From NCBI GenBank assembly GCA_026996605.1, contig JALWLE010000111.1:1-38122 (forward strand): a DNA stretch of 38,122 nt, read 5' to 3'. Position 1 is the first letter of the stretch. Each line of letters begins with the position of its first letter. This document shows positions 1 to 10,500 of this stretch, one piece after another. Source of the DNA: Flavobacteriales bacterium (GTDB taxonomy: Bacteria > Bacteroidota > Bacteroidia > Flavobacteriales > Flavobacteriaceae). The notes under the pieces were generated by a model, which was given only the letters and a program-made list of their open reading frames with translations, did no database searches and was not told the DNA's origin. The position numbers and the translations under genes are program-made.

Positions 1-345
1 ATAATCAAATTAATAATAATCTACTAAAAATAAAAGATATTTAAGCATTTTTTAAAAATATGAGAAAAAACAAAAGATGCATAATTATTAAAAAAAATCA
101 AAAAAAACATAAAAAATCACATTGTTTTATGAAAAAAACACAAAACAACATACTATTATAAATTTTGTTTAAGAAACAAAAGTATTTTTTTAAATGTTTC
201 TAAAAAAAAATAATAATGACAAAAAACAATCTACATATATGATGTATATTTTGAATTATTTATAATGAACAATTACAGTTTTTTTTTTATATAATTCGAA
301 ATCTTTCAACTAAATCAATTAAATTTGTTACAATAAACGTCAATA
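1..345. other. AT-rich gene-free leader upstream of recG
   Basis: This stretch is extremely rich in A and T, with many homopolymer A and T runs and stop codons in the frames I read. I see no gene, RNA or repeat unit in it. The only recognisable signal is the promoter-like box at 320-327 just before recG. A ten-codon ATG frame near 129 is too short to credit. Any gene on the left would have to lie outside the window. Confidence 0.7.
320..327 (+). promoter_or_regulatory. -7 box of the recG promoter
   Basis: TAAATTTG matches the Bacteroidota -7 consensus TAnnTTTG and ends 18 bases before the recG ATG, implying a very short leader. No clear TTTG or TTG -33 element sits 19-21 bases upstream, so the call rests on the -7 box and its position. 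Confidence 0.5.
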
Positions 346-2439
346 ATGCTCAAAAATAACATCAAATATTTAAAAGGAATCGGAACCATCAGAGCTGAAT
401 TATTAGAGAAAGAATTGGGTATTAAAACTTATGAGGATTTGCTCAATCATTTTCCGTTTCGTTATATTGACCGCACCAAATTTTATCGGGTTAAAGACCT
501 TAGAAATGTTAATGCCGATATTCAATTAAAAGGAAAAATTATAAACATTCAAGAAACCGGAACAGGACGCAAAAAAAGGTTAACTGCTACTTTTTACGAT
601 GATACCGGTGAAATTGAATTGGTTTGGTTTCGTAATTATGCTTATTTTTATAAAAAACTCAATACATCGGATACATATATTATATATGGACGACCGACTC
701 TGTTTAACCGGAAGTTTAATATTGCTCACCCCGAAATAGAAACCATAGAAGAGCGGAAAAAAAAATCCTTTTTAAAACTACAACCGGTTTACCCTTCGAC
801 TGAAAAGTTGTTAAAAAAAGGTTTTAACACCCGGCTTTGGACACAAATAATGACGGCGCTCTTTAACAAAGTAGGGTTGAATTTTAAAGAAAGTTTGCCC
901 GGGTATATTTTACAAGAATTAAAATTTCTTGATAAAAATCAAGCGCTTTTTAACATTCACTTTCCACAGAGTTTAGAACTTTTAAATAAAGCCCAAACAC
1001 GTTTAAAGTTTGAAGAATTATTTTATTTACAATTACAGCTCTTACAAAAAAACTTACATCGTAAACGTAAAATCAAAGGGCACGTTTTTGAACAAATCGG
1101 ACATTATTTTAATACATTTTACAATAATGTATTACCATTTGAACTGACCGGTGCCCAAAAACATGTGATTAAAGAAATACGCAAAGATGTTAAAAGCGGT
1201 GCCCAAATGAATCGTTTGCTGCAAGGCGATGTCGGCAGTGGAAAAACCATAGTTGCACTACTATCCATGCTAATGGCAATAGATAACGACTATCAAGCTT
1301 CACTCATTGCACCCACTGAAATTTTGGCACAGCAGCATTATAAAGGATTAAAAGTATATGCAGATAAATTAGGACTGAATATCAAGCTATTAACCGGTTC
1401 AACTAAGAAAAAAGAACGCAACGAAATCGCTGAGAATCTCATAAACGGCAATTTACACATCTTAGTAGGTACACACGCCATTCTCGAAGATGTCGTGAAA
1501 TTTAAAAATTTGGGTATTGCTATCATTGATGAACAACACCGTTTCGGAGTGGCACAACGTGCTAAAATGTGGTGCAAAAATACCATTCCACCACATATTT
1601 TGGTCATGACGGCTACACCGATTCCAAGAACTTTGGCATTGACCCATTATGGCGATTTGGATGTTTCTATCATTGACGAACTGCCGCCCGGACGTAAACC
1701 GGTGAAAACCATTCACCGCTATCGCAAAGACAAACTTAAAGTTTTTGAGTTTATAAAACGAGAAATAGCCAAAGGACGACAAGCTTATATCGTTTTCCCG
1801 TTAATAGAAGAAAGCGAAGTCATGGATTATCAAAATTTAACAGATAATTATGAAAAAATAAACCAATTTTTCGAAGGCACCGGTTACCAAATCAGCATGG
1901 TTCACGGTAAAATGAAACCGGATGAAAAAGAAGCGGAAATGATCAAGTTCAAAAATAACAAAACCCAAATTATGGTCGCTACTACTGTGATAGAAGTCGG
2001 CGTTGATGTCCCAAATGCCTCCATTATGCTGATAGAAAGTGCCGAACGCTTCGGCTTATCACAACTGCATCAACTTCGCGGACGTGTCGGACGCGGGGCA
2101 GAGCAATCTTACTGTATCTTGATGACCGACTATAAACTCTCACAAGAAGCACGCATCCGTATAGAAACTATGACCAGCACCAACGACGGCTTTAAAATAG
2201 CTGAAGTTGATTTAAAATTGCGTGGTCCGGGAAATATACTTGGCACCCAACAAAGCGGCTTGATGCGATTCCGAATTGCAGACATTATCAAAGATGCACC
2301 TTTAATGAATGCCGCACGTCAATATGCTTATAGAATATTAAAAGATGATATGAATTTGGAAAAACCGGAACATCAAAATTTGAAATTTTTCTTACAAAAG
2401 CAAATAAAAGAAACCGGTTTTTGGAATTTGATAGGATAA
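346..2439 (+). CDS. recG: ATP-dependent DNA helicase RecG
   Basis: RecG is a cytoplasmic superfamily 2 helicase that remodels stalled replication forks and Holliday junctions. The 697 residues match the usual bacterial length. An N-terminal helix-hairpin-helix-like and OB-fold wedge region (about 1-270) precedes the motor. Walker A GDVGSGKT is at 294-301, the DEQH box (motif II) at 395-398, then MTATPIPRT (motif III), VATTVIEVGVDVP (motif V) and QLRGRVGRG (motif VI) follow in order. The ATG at 346 follows a -7 promoter box and gives the normal RecG N-terminus. It appears monocistronic: a repeat element and 367 bases separate it from gyrB. Nothing is truncated and no catalytic residue is missing. 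Confidence 0.97.
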   Translation: MLKNNIKYLKGIGTIRAELLEKELGIKTYEDLLNHFPFRYIDRTKFYRVKDLRNVNADIQLKGKIINIQETGTGRKKRLTATFYDDTGEIELVWFRNYAYFYKKLNTSDTYIIYGRPTLFNRKFNIAHPEIETIEERKKKSFLKLQPVYPSTEKLLKKGFNTRLWTQIMTALFNKVGLNFKESLPGYILQELKFLDKNQALFNIHFPQSLELLNKAQTRLKFEELFYLQLQLLQKNLHRKRKIKGHVFEQIGHYFNTFYNNVLPFELTGAQKHVIKEIRKDVKSGAQMNRLLQGDVGSGKTIVALLSMLMAIDNDYQASLIAPTEILAQQHYKGLKVYADKLGLNIKLLTGSTKKKERNEIAENLINGNLHILVGTHAILEDVVKFKNLGIAIIDEQHRFGVAQRAKMWCKNTIPPHILVMTATPIPRTLALTHYGDLDVSIIDELPPGRKPVKTIHRYRKDKLKVFEFIKREIAKGRQAYIVFPLIEESEVMDYQNLTDNYEKINQFFEGTGYQISMVHGKMKPDEKEAEMIKFKNNKTQIMVATTVIEVGVDVPNASIMLIESAERFGLSQLHQLRGRVGRGAEQSYCILMTDYKLSQEARIRIETMTSTNDGFKIAEVDLKLRGPGNILGTQQSGLMRFRIADIIKDAPLMNAARQYAYRILKDDMNLEKPEHQNLKFFLQKQIKETGFWNLIG

Positions 2440-2454
2440 CACAGATAAAAGCAC

Positions 2455-2622
2455 CTAGTGTCATGTCAAGCATATTATTGTCATACCAAGCACTCGTTCT
2501 TTTTGCAGATAGCTGCCTTAAAAATTTTAACCATAGCTACGGCTATGCTGAAAATTTTATGTCTTGCTCTCCACAAAAATAACTTCGGCTTATGCGTCAT
2601 AATACACTTGACATGACACTAG
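2455..2622. repeat. MITE-like foldback element with 16-bp perfect terminal inverted repeats
   Basis: CTAGTGTCATGTCAAG at 2455-2470 is the exact reverse complement of 2607-2622. The similarity continues inward (TATTAT aligned on both arms, TTTTTG..GA.AGC on both arms, AAAATTTT on both arms) to a central palindrome, CATAGC TACG GCTATG. The whole 168 bases can therefore fold as one imperfect hairpin. It encodes no protein. This is the structure of a non-autonomous miniature inverted-repeat element or a large REP-type palindrome. No unambiguous target-site duplication is seen. Confidence 0.75.
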
Positions 2623-2671
2623 TAGAAAGTAAAAAGTGCGAATGTTATTTCGTTGAACGCACAACTGTAAG

Positions 2672-2726
2672 GTGGCTTAATGTTCCGATGATACCGACAA
2701 ATGTCGGGAGAATATACCCAAGCCAC
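2672..2726. other. Nested hairpin upstream of gyrB
   Basis: GTGGCTT at 2672-2678 pairs with AAGCCAC at 2720-2726, enclosing a second perfect stem, CCGACA (2694-2699) with TGTCGG (2702-2707). The two stems could form a small structured RNA or a transcription stop left of the gyrB promoter. There is no downstream T-run, so a simple terminator is not clear. Confidence 0.4.
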
Positions 2727-2764
2727 TACCATTAAAGTGCCTAATAAAATTAGAAAAAAAATCG

Positions 2765-2772
2765 TATCTTTG
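2765..2772 (+). promoter_or_regulatory. -7 box of the gyrB promoter
   Basis: TATCTTTG fits TAnnTTTG and lies 34 bases before the gyrB ATG. A good -33 TTTG is not visible at the expected distance. Confidence 0.5.
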
Positions 2773-2782
2773 TAATTAGTAA

Positions 2783-4750
<1,968 letters not shown>

Positions 4751-4758
4751 TATTAACC

Positions 4759-4788
4759 GTTTTATAGCAATTTAAATTGCTATAAAAC
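4759..4788 (+). terminator. 30-bp perfect palindrome, likely gyrB terminator
   Basis: GTTTTATAGCAATTT at 4759-4773 is followed directly by its exact reverse complement at 4774-4788. It starts nine bases after the gyrB stop codon and ends eight bases before the next ATG. It is AT-rich and has no long T-tract after it, so termination may be partial and the next genes could be read through. Confidence 0.6.
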
Positions 4789-4796
4789 ATTATATA

Positions 4797-5585
4797 ATGC
4801 AAATATACCTTTACATATTTTTGATTATAATATTTTTTATGACTAGGGATGTTTTTTATCCTTACTTTAAAAATTATCAACGTCAAAAACTAATAACCCG
4901 ATATTTTCAACCCGAATGGCGAAACTTTTTAAAAGAAAAAGTCTTATTTTACAATCGGCTAAATGCCAATGAAAAACAGCTGTTTGAAAATAAAATTTCC
5001 AACTTTTTACTTGACTACAACATCAAAGGTATTGAAACCGACATCAGTGATTTCGACAAGGTTTTGGTAGCTGCCAGTGCCGTTATTCCGGTTTTTCGGT
5101 TTTCAAATTGGTATTACAGGGATTTAAAAACCATTTTTTTATTCCCGGATTCCTTTACCATAAACCATCCCATGTTACCCGAAGGCACGTTACTAAACGG
5201 CTTAGTGGGCTATGGCGGTATGGTTGATAAAATGTATCTGTCACGAAAAGCACTATATGAAAGTTTTGAAAAAGATTTTGACGGTAAACATACCGGTATT
5301 CACGAATTTTTACATTTAATTGATATGGAAGATGGTGCAGCCGACGGGGTGCCTGATATTTTGATACCTAAATCCTACATTAAACCTTGGAAAGAATTGA
5401 TTCAAAAAGAAATAGAACGGGTCTGTAATGATGATTCCATATTAAGTAATTACGCTTGTGAAAATGCTGCGGAATTTTTTGCCGAGTCCGGCGTATCGTT
5501 TTTTGAAAATCCGGATGAACTACAAAGCAAACATCCGGAATTATATCGTGTGTTAGAACTTATTTTTATGACTAAAACCAAATAA
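4797..5585 (+). CDS. MtfA-like zinc metallopeptidase (family M90)
   Basis: The 262-residue protein has a hydrophobic N-terminal segment (residues 3-16) and then a soluble region. HEFLH (H169, E170, H173) within HEFLHLIDMEDG is the zinc-binding HExxH of the MtfA/M90 family. A downstream NAAEFFAE (E226, E230) supplies the expected third-ligand region. E. coli MtfA is a glucose-regulated peptidase that binds the Mlc repressor; Bacteroidota homologues are much less studied and the partner here is unknown. The stop is two bases before the SUI1-like gene, so the two are probably cotranscribed. The membrane anchor is an addition relative to cytoplasmic MtfA. Confidence 0.8.
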   Translation: MQIYLYIFLIIIFFMTRDVFYPYFKNYQRQKLITRYFQPEWRNFLKEKVLFYNRLNANEKQLFENKISNFLLDYNIKGIETDISDFDKVLVAASAVIPVFRFSNWYYRDLKTIFLFPDSFTINHPMLPEGTLLNGLVGYGGMVDKMYLSRKALYESFEKDFDGKHTGIHEFLHLIDMEDGAADGVPDILIPKSYIKPWKELIQKEIERVCNDDSILSNYACENAAEFFAESGVSFFENPDELQSKHPELYRVLELIFMTKTK

Positions 5586-5587
5586 AA

Positions 5588-5944
5588 ATGTCTAAAAAGA
5601 AACAAACTTTAAACGATTTGAGTCAACTGGCGTCTTTTGCCTATTCAACCAATCCCGATTACCAACCGGAAACAGAAGAACCGATTGAAAGTTTGCCACC
5701 TGAAAAACAATACTTAGAAGCCCACTTTTCAAAAAAAGGTCGTGGCGGTAAAATTGTAACGGTTATTAAAGGCTTTGAAGGCAATGATGCCGATTTAAAA
5801 CAACTCGGAAAAGAACTCAAAAATAAACTCGGTGTCGGTGGTAGTGTCAAAGACGGTGAAATTATCATTCAAGGCAATAACCGTGATAAAATTGTGCAAA
5901 TACTGAAAGATAAGGGCTATAAGGTTAAAAAAATTGGGGGGTAA
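5588..5944 (+). CDS. SUI1/eIF1-like translation factor (YciH family)
   Basis: A 118-residue basic protein with a C-terminal SUI1 domain (about 50-118). The core GRGGKIVTVIKGF, followed by LGVGGSVKDGEIIIQG and a final DKGYKVKKIGG, is the standard bacterial YciH/eIF1 pattern. In E. coli YciH influences start-site fidelity of initiation. The first 45 residues are a polar, acidic linker typical of Bacteroidota members. It begins two bases after the M90 peptidase stop, indicating a two-gene operon. No anomaly is visible. Confidence 0.9.
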   Translation: MSKKKQTLNDLSQLASFAYSTNPDYQPETEEPIESLPPEKQYLEAHFSKKGRGGKIVTVIKGFEGNDADLKQLGKELKNKLGVGGSVKDGEIIIQGNNRDKIVQILKDKGYKVKKIGG

Positions 5945-5950
5945 TATATT

Positions 5951-5996
5951 AGTGGAAAGTGCCTAGTGAAAAGTGGAAAGTGCCTAGTGGAAAGTG
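5951..5996. repeat. Tandem 21-bp AGTGGAAAGTGCCT repeat
   Basis: AGTGGAAAGTGCCTAGTG recurs at a 21-base pitch (5951 and 5972) with a third partial unit to 5996. Related copies occur after recG (2622-2640), around the end of the glycosyltransferase gene (18520-18565) and after ahcY (28256-28289), so this is a dispersed intergenic repeat family in this genome. Confidence 0.65.
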
Positions 5997-6063
5997 ATAC
6001 ACCACGATATTTCAATAGTGCAAAAATCAGGATATTAATAATACGTTAAAGAACATCAAAAAA

Positions 6064-6094
6064 ACTTTGTGAGATGAAATTCATCTCACAAAGT
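6064..6094. terminator. Bidirectional terminator hairpin
   Basis: ACTTTGTGAGATGAA (6064-6078) and its exact reverse complement (6080-6094) flank a single A. A-rich sequence precedes and TAAAATTTTT follows, so it can stop transcription from the SUI1-like gene on the plus strand and from the convergent secreted protein on the minus strand. Confidence 0.8.
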
Positions 6095-6101
6095 AAAATT
6101 T

Positions 6102-7379
6102 TTATTGACTGACTTTATCTAAAGTATAATCAACAAAAACACCAAAAAAATCAGCAAAATTCTGTTCGTTGGGATACACTATTTTTACGACAACAAAATA
6201 ATGATTATGTGTATTGTCCACTATTTCACCGTTCGCTACTGCTTGATTTTCTCTAACATCGTAAGTGCCGCTACTGACGATCTTGGCTATAATATTTTTC
6301 TTTCTACTTAAACCTTTACGAGTAATTAATTGTGCATCAAATATCGCATTGGCAGCAGCGGAAACCAACCTGAATTTAACAATTTTAGCCCCTTGAGGCA
6401 ATGTTACCGGTGCCATTAATTCAATAGAATTGTTACCCGATGAATCAAGTCCATTAACAGTTCCTATACCATTATCCGAAAACTTTATCCGGTCTTTATC
6501 CGATAAGTCATATTTTCTAAAAGCTATACTTGGTATTTGAGTCGTATATTGTTTGGCATTGGCATAGAGATAATTCTTGTCTGCTTGAACGCTACCGTTC
6601 TTTATTTTGACATTACCGCCTTGATAAAGATAGAGATAATCTTGGTCAACATTGTAGCCGACCGCTCCACGATATTTACCGTTTTTTTGATAAGTTACTT
6701 CTGAATTGCCTTTACTACCGTCCAAAATAACTTTAACATTTCCAAAACCGTTTATTAGTCGCATATTACCGGCAATATCGAGTTTTTCTTTTGGTGATTT
6801 AAGCCCGATACCGACCTTACCGGTTAAGATAGTTTTTTGATTTTTATCATTCCCCAAAGTTATCGAATTAGAACCATTACCAATCACTTGATTACCAATC
6901 ACAATTTCATTTATATCTGTTGATGAATAAGCTTTGGTATCAGTTCCGATAAAAATACTATTATTCAAAGACGAATTTACTGTTTTACCTTGAAAAAATT
7001 GTCCGGCATTTGCCCCAATAGCTATATTGTTATTTCCTGTTAAGTTGTTTGTTAATGCCATATCACCTATACCGATATTGCGATTACCTGAACTTTTTTG
7101 CAAAGCATAATTACCTATTCCGATATTACTAACACCGTTTTGATTTAACTTTAAACTATGAAAGCCAATACCGATGTTTCTATTATTAGAACTATCATCT
7201 TTTTCCCCGGCTTTAACACCTAAAAAGATTGAAGATCCGTTTTGTGTGCCATCAGAATCAGATTTAGCATCTTGTAAATCATCTATTTTTATTATATCTT
7301 TTCTTGTTTCTTGTGCTTTAAGATGTAAATTATACCCGAAAAGACAAATGCTTATGATTATTATTTTTATTGTTTTCAT
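6102..7379 (-). CDS. Secreted protein with YadA-head-like repeats
   Basis: I place the start at 7379 (MKTIKIIIISICLFGYN), giving 425 residues with a signal peptide ending near LKAQ; an ATG at 7403 would add eight residues. After a short acidic linker come repeated NIGIGxxAL/NIAIGxxAG units (about residues 55-165), the repeat type of trimeric autotransporter heads and of Bacteroidota tail-fibre-like proteins. A KVGIGLKSPKEKLDIAG element follows (about 195-210), a motif frequent in such proteins. The C-terminal half is an unrecognised beta-rich region. There is no S74 chaperone signature, no beta-barrel anchor and no T9SS sorting domain, so how it is retained is unclear. It lies just downstream of the giant LRR gene on the same strand and may share its transcript. 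A structural or adhesive surface role is inferred. Confidence 0.65.
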   Translation of the reverse strand: MKTIKIIIISICLFGYNLHLKAQETRKDIIKIDDLQDAKSDSDGTQNGSSIFLGVKAGEKDDSSNNRNIGIGFHSLKLNQNGVSNIGIGNYALQKSSGNRNIGIGDMALTNNLTGNNNIAIGANAGQFFQGKTVNSSLNNSIFIGTDTKAYSSTDINEIVIGNQVIGNGSNSITLGNDKNQKTILTGKVGIGLKSPKEKLDIAGNMRLINGFGNVKVILDGSKGNSEVTYQKNGKYRGAVGYNVDQDYLYLYQGGNVKIKNGSVQADKNYLYANAKQYTTQIPSIAFRKYDLSDKDRIKFSDNGIGTVNGLDSSGNNSIELMAPVTLPQGAKIVKFRLVSAAANAIFDAQLITRKGLSRKKNIIAKIVSSGTYDVRENQAVANGEIVDNTHNHYFVVVKIVYPNEQNFADFFGVFVDYTLDKVSQ

Positions 7380-7453
7380 GTTTATATTTTTTATTTTAAT
7401 CATGTCGGTTTCATATTTTTTTTAGTTTTTAATATAAAAAATATTTTTTTAAA

Positions 7454-7481
7454 GCTTTGCGGGGCTTATCCCCCGCAAAGC
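7454..7481 (-). terminator. GC-rich hairpin between the LRR gene and the YadA-like gene
   Basis: GCTTTGCGGGG (7454-7464) pairs perfectly with CCCCGCAAAGC (7471-7481) across a six-base loop. Read on the minus strand it lies 22 bases after the LRR stop codon and is followed by TTTAAAAAAATATTTTTT, so it may terminate or attenuate the 8-kb LRR transcript before the downstream gene. Confidence 0.6.
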
Positions 7482-7502
7482 ACTATGAAAAAAACCACCT
7501 TA

Positions 7503-10500
7503 CTACTCTTTAATCACGTTGTAATAAACGCTTCTGCCGTCAATAGTTATTTTGACAACATAAGTTGCAGCAGGCAATAATTTTAGGTTAACTATTATAT
7601 TTCCGTTATTGGATTTTTGACGAACTAATTCCTGTCCGATTAAGCTGTAAACCCGCACTTCCACATCTTTATAAGTTTCCGATTGCACTATCAATTGGTC
7701 GCTAACCGGATTGGGATAGACTTTTAACATAGATTTTAATACTTCATCATCAATACCGACATTATCACATTCCGTTTGATTGGCGACAAAATGAGAGGTG
7801 CTGTCAATATTCCAATTTGATAAATATGCTGCGGTTGAATCATCTACAAAAATACAAGTCAAATCGGGGTTATTTGTGGCATCAAAAGCTGTAAAATTGG
7901 CATTATTACCATTTCTGACATCGAGACCGGTTAATTGGTTGTTAGAACAATTAAGCGAAATCATTGAAGTATTTCCACTGACATCCAAATCGGTCAATTG
8001 ATTGTTACTGCAATTTAAAGTTTGTAATGCCGCAAAGTCTTGAATACCGGTCATATCGGCTATGTTTTGTCCACTGACATCTAAGTTGGTAACCGTATTG
8101 ATGTTGTTGGTCGTTACACTATCATCATTGGCAATACCATTACCCATACCATTGGCTTCAAGATATGCTTCAAAATTATCGTCAGGAACATAAGTTTGTG
8201 CTAATTGGTTGAAAGTCGCCGTAACGGTTTTATCGGTATTCATTGTAATAGCTGCCGGATTAGAAACGCCATTCAAATCACCCGACCAACCGGCAAATTC
8301 CCAACCGGCATCCGGTGTAGCGGTTAAGGTAACCGTAGTGCCTTCGTCATAAGTTCCACCGACAGGCGACAAGCTCACGCTACCATTTCCGATTGTGTTA
8401 ACCGTCAACGTATGTTGAATGCGGGTAAAGGTAGCCGTAACGGTCTTATCGGCGTCCATTGTGATTGTAGCGGGATTGTTAGTGCCTGTTAAATCGCCCG
8501 ACCAACCGGCAAATTCCCAACCGGCGTCCGGTGTAGCGGTTAAGGTAACCGTTGTGCCTTCGTCGTAAGTTCCACCGGCAGGCGACAAGCTCACGCTACC
8601 ATTTCCGGTTGTGTTAACCGTCAACGTATGTTGAATGCGGGTAAAGGTAGCCGTAACGGTCTTATCGGCGTCCATTGTGATTGTAGCGGGATTGTTAGTG
8701 CCTGTTAAATCGCCCGACCAACCGGCAAATTCCCAACCGGCGTCCGGTGTGGCGGTTAAGTTAACAACCGTACCGTCTGCATAAGTGCCGCTACTTGGCG
8801 ATACACTACCGTTTCCGGTTGTATTAACCGTTAAGCTGTAATATACGATAGAACAATCTTCGCTAAAACTCGCTGTTGCATCAATATTTGTCCAGTTTGT
8901 AGTACTCCAAGCGGCATCATCTACTTGAATACAAGTCAAATTAGGGTTGTTTGTAGCATTAAATCTGGTAAAATTGGTGTTGTTACCATTTTTGACATTT
9001 AAACTGGTTAAGTGATTTCGACTAACGTCAAGAGAAACGAAATTAGGCAACATACTTACATCCAAGTCAGTCAACTGATTAAAACTGGCAGACAATGTTT
9101 CAAGAGCTGTATTTGAACTTAAATCAATGCTACTAATCTGATTATAGCCCATATCTATCAAAATTAAATTGGTATTGTGACTAAAATCAACACTCGTTAT
9201 GTTATTGCCATTACAGTAGATATTTGTCAAAGCTGTAAAGTCTTGAATACCGGTCAAATCTGCAATATTTTGGTTATAAATTCGAAGATATGTAACCGTA
9301 CTAATTCTTGATGTTAGAACATAATTATCATTTTCCACACCATTTCCCATACTATTTGGTGCACCCAAAGCTACGACATTACCACTGGCATCGTGGTGTT
9401 CCAAATAATGTTCAAAATTATCGTCAGGGACATAAGTTTGTGCTAATTGAGTAAACATAGCCATAACGGTTTTGTCGGCATCCATTGTGATTGTAGCGGG
9501 ATTGTTAGTGCCTGTTAAATCGCCTGACCAACCGGCAAATTCCCAACCGGCATCCGGTGTAGCGGTTAAGGTAACCGTAGTGCCTTCGTCATAAGTTCCA
9601 CCGGCAGGCGACAAACTCACGCTACCATTTCCGATTGTGTTAACCGTCAACGTATGTTGAATGCGGGTAAAGGTAGCCGTAACGGTCTTATCGGCGTCCA
9701 TTGTGATTGTAGCGGGATTGTTAGTGCCTGTTAAATCGCCTGACCAACCGGCAAATTCCCAACCGGCGTCCGACGTGGCGGTTAAGGTAACAACCGTACC
9801 GTCTGCATAAGTGCCGTTACTTGGCGATACGCTTCCGTTTCCGGTTGTATTAACCGTTAAGCTGTAATATACGATAGAACAATCTTCGCTAAAACTCGCT
9901 GTTGCATCAATATTTGTCCAGTTTGTAGTACTCCAAGCGGCATCATCTACTTGAATACAAGTTAAATCGGGATTACCTGTTGCATCAAAGTTAGCATCTG
10001 AAATCGCTGTGTTATAGCCATTTTTAACATTAAGTCCGGTCAATTGATTATTATTACATTTAACCATAATTAAGTCTGTATTTTGACTTAGATTTAAATC
10101 GGTTAATTGATTATAACTACTACTAAATCTTGTTAAACCGGCGTTTTGACTTAGGTCTAATGTGCTTAATTGATTTCTACCACAATAGAGCTCCGTTAAA
10201 TTTATATTATGACTAGTATCTAATGTAGTTAATTGATTATCAAAACAATTAAGTTTAATTAAAGCAATATTTTGACTTATATCTAATGCAGTTATTTGAT
10301 TATTACTACAATATAATTGTAATAAAGCGGTATTTTGACTAATATTTAAATCGGATAACTGATTGTCATTACACCAAAGTATAGTTAAAGCGGTATTTTG
10401 GGTAACATCTAAATTAGTTAATTGATTTTGATAACAATAAAGCGTCGTTAAAGCTGCGAAATCTTCAATTCCGGTCAAATCACTGATATTTTGACCGTGT

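Noticed and set aside
1338-1607. Minus-strand frames opposite recG
   Set aside because: Shadows of a fully conserved helicase gene with no independent support.
5951-5996. Tandem repeat considered as a CRISPR array
   Set aside because: Units are adjacent, 14-21 bases, with no spacers and no cas genes nearby.
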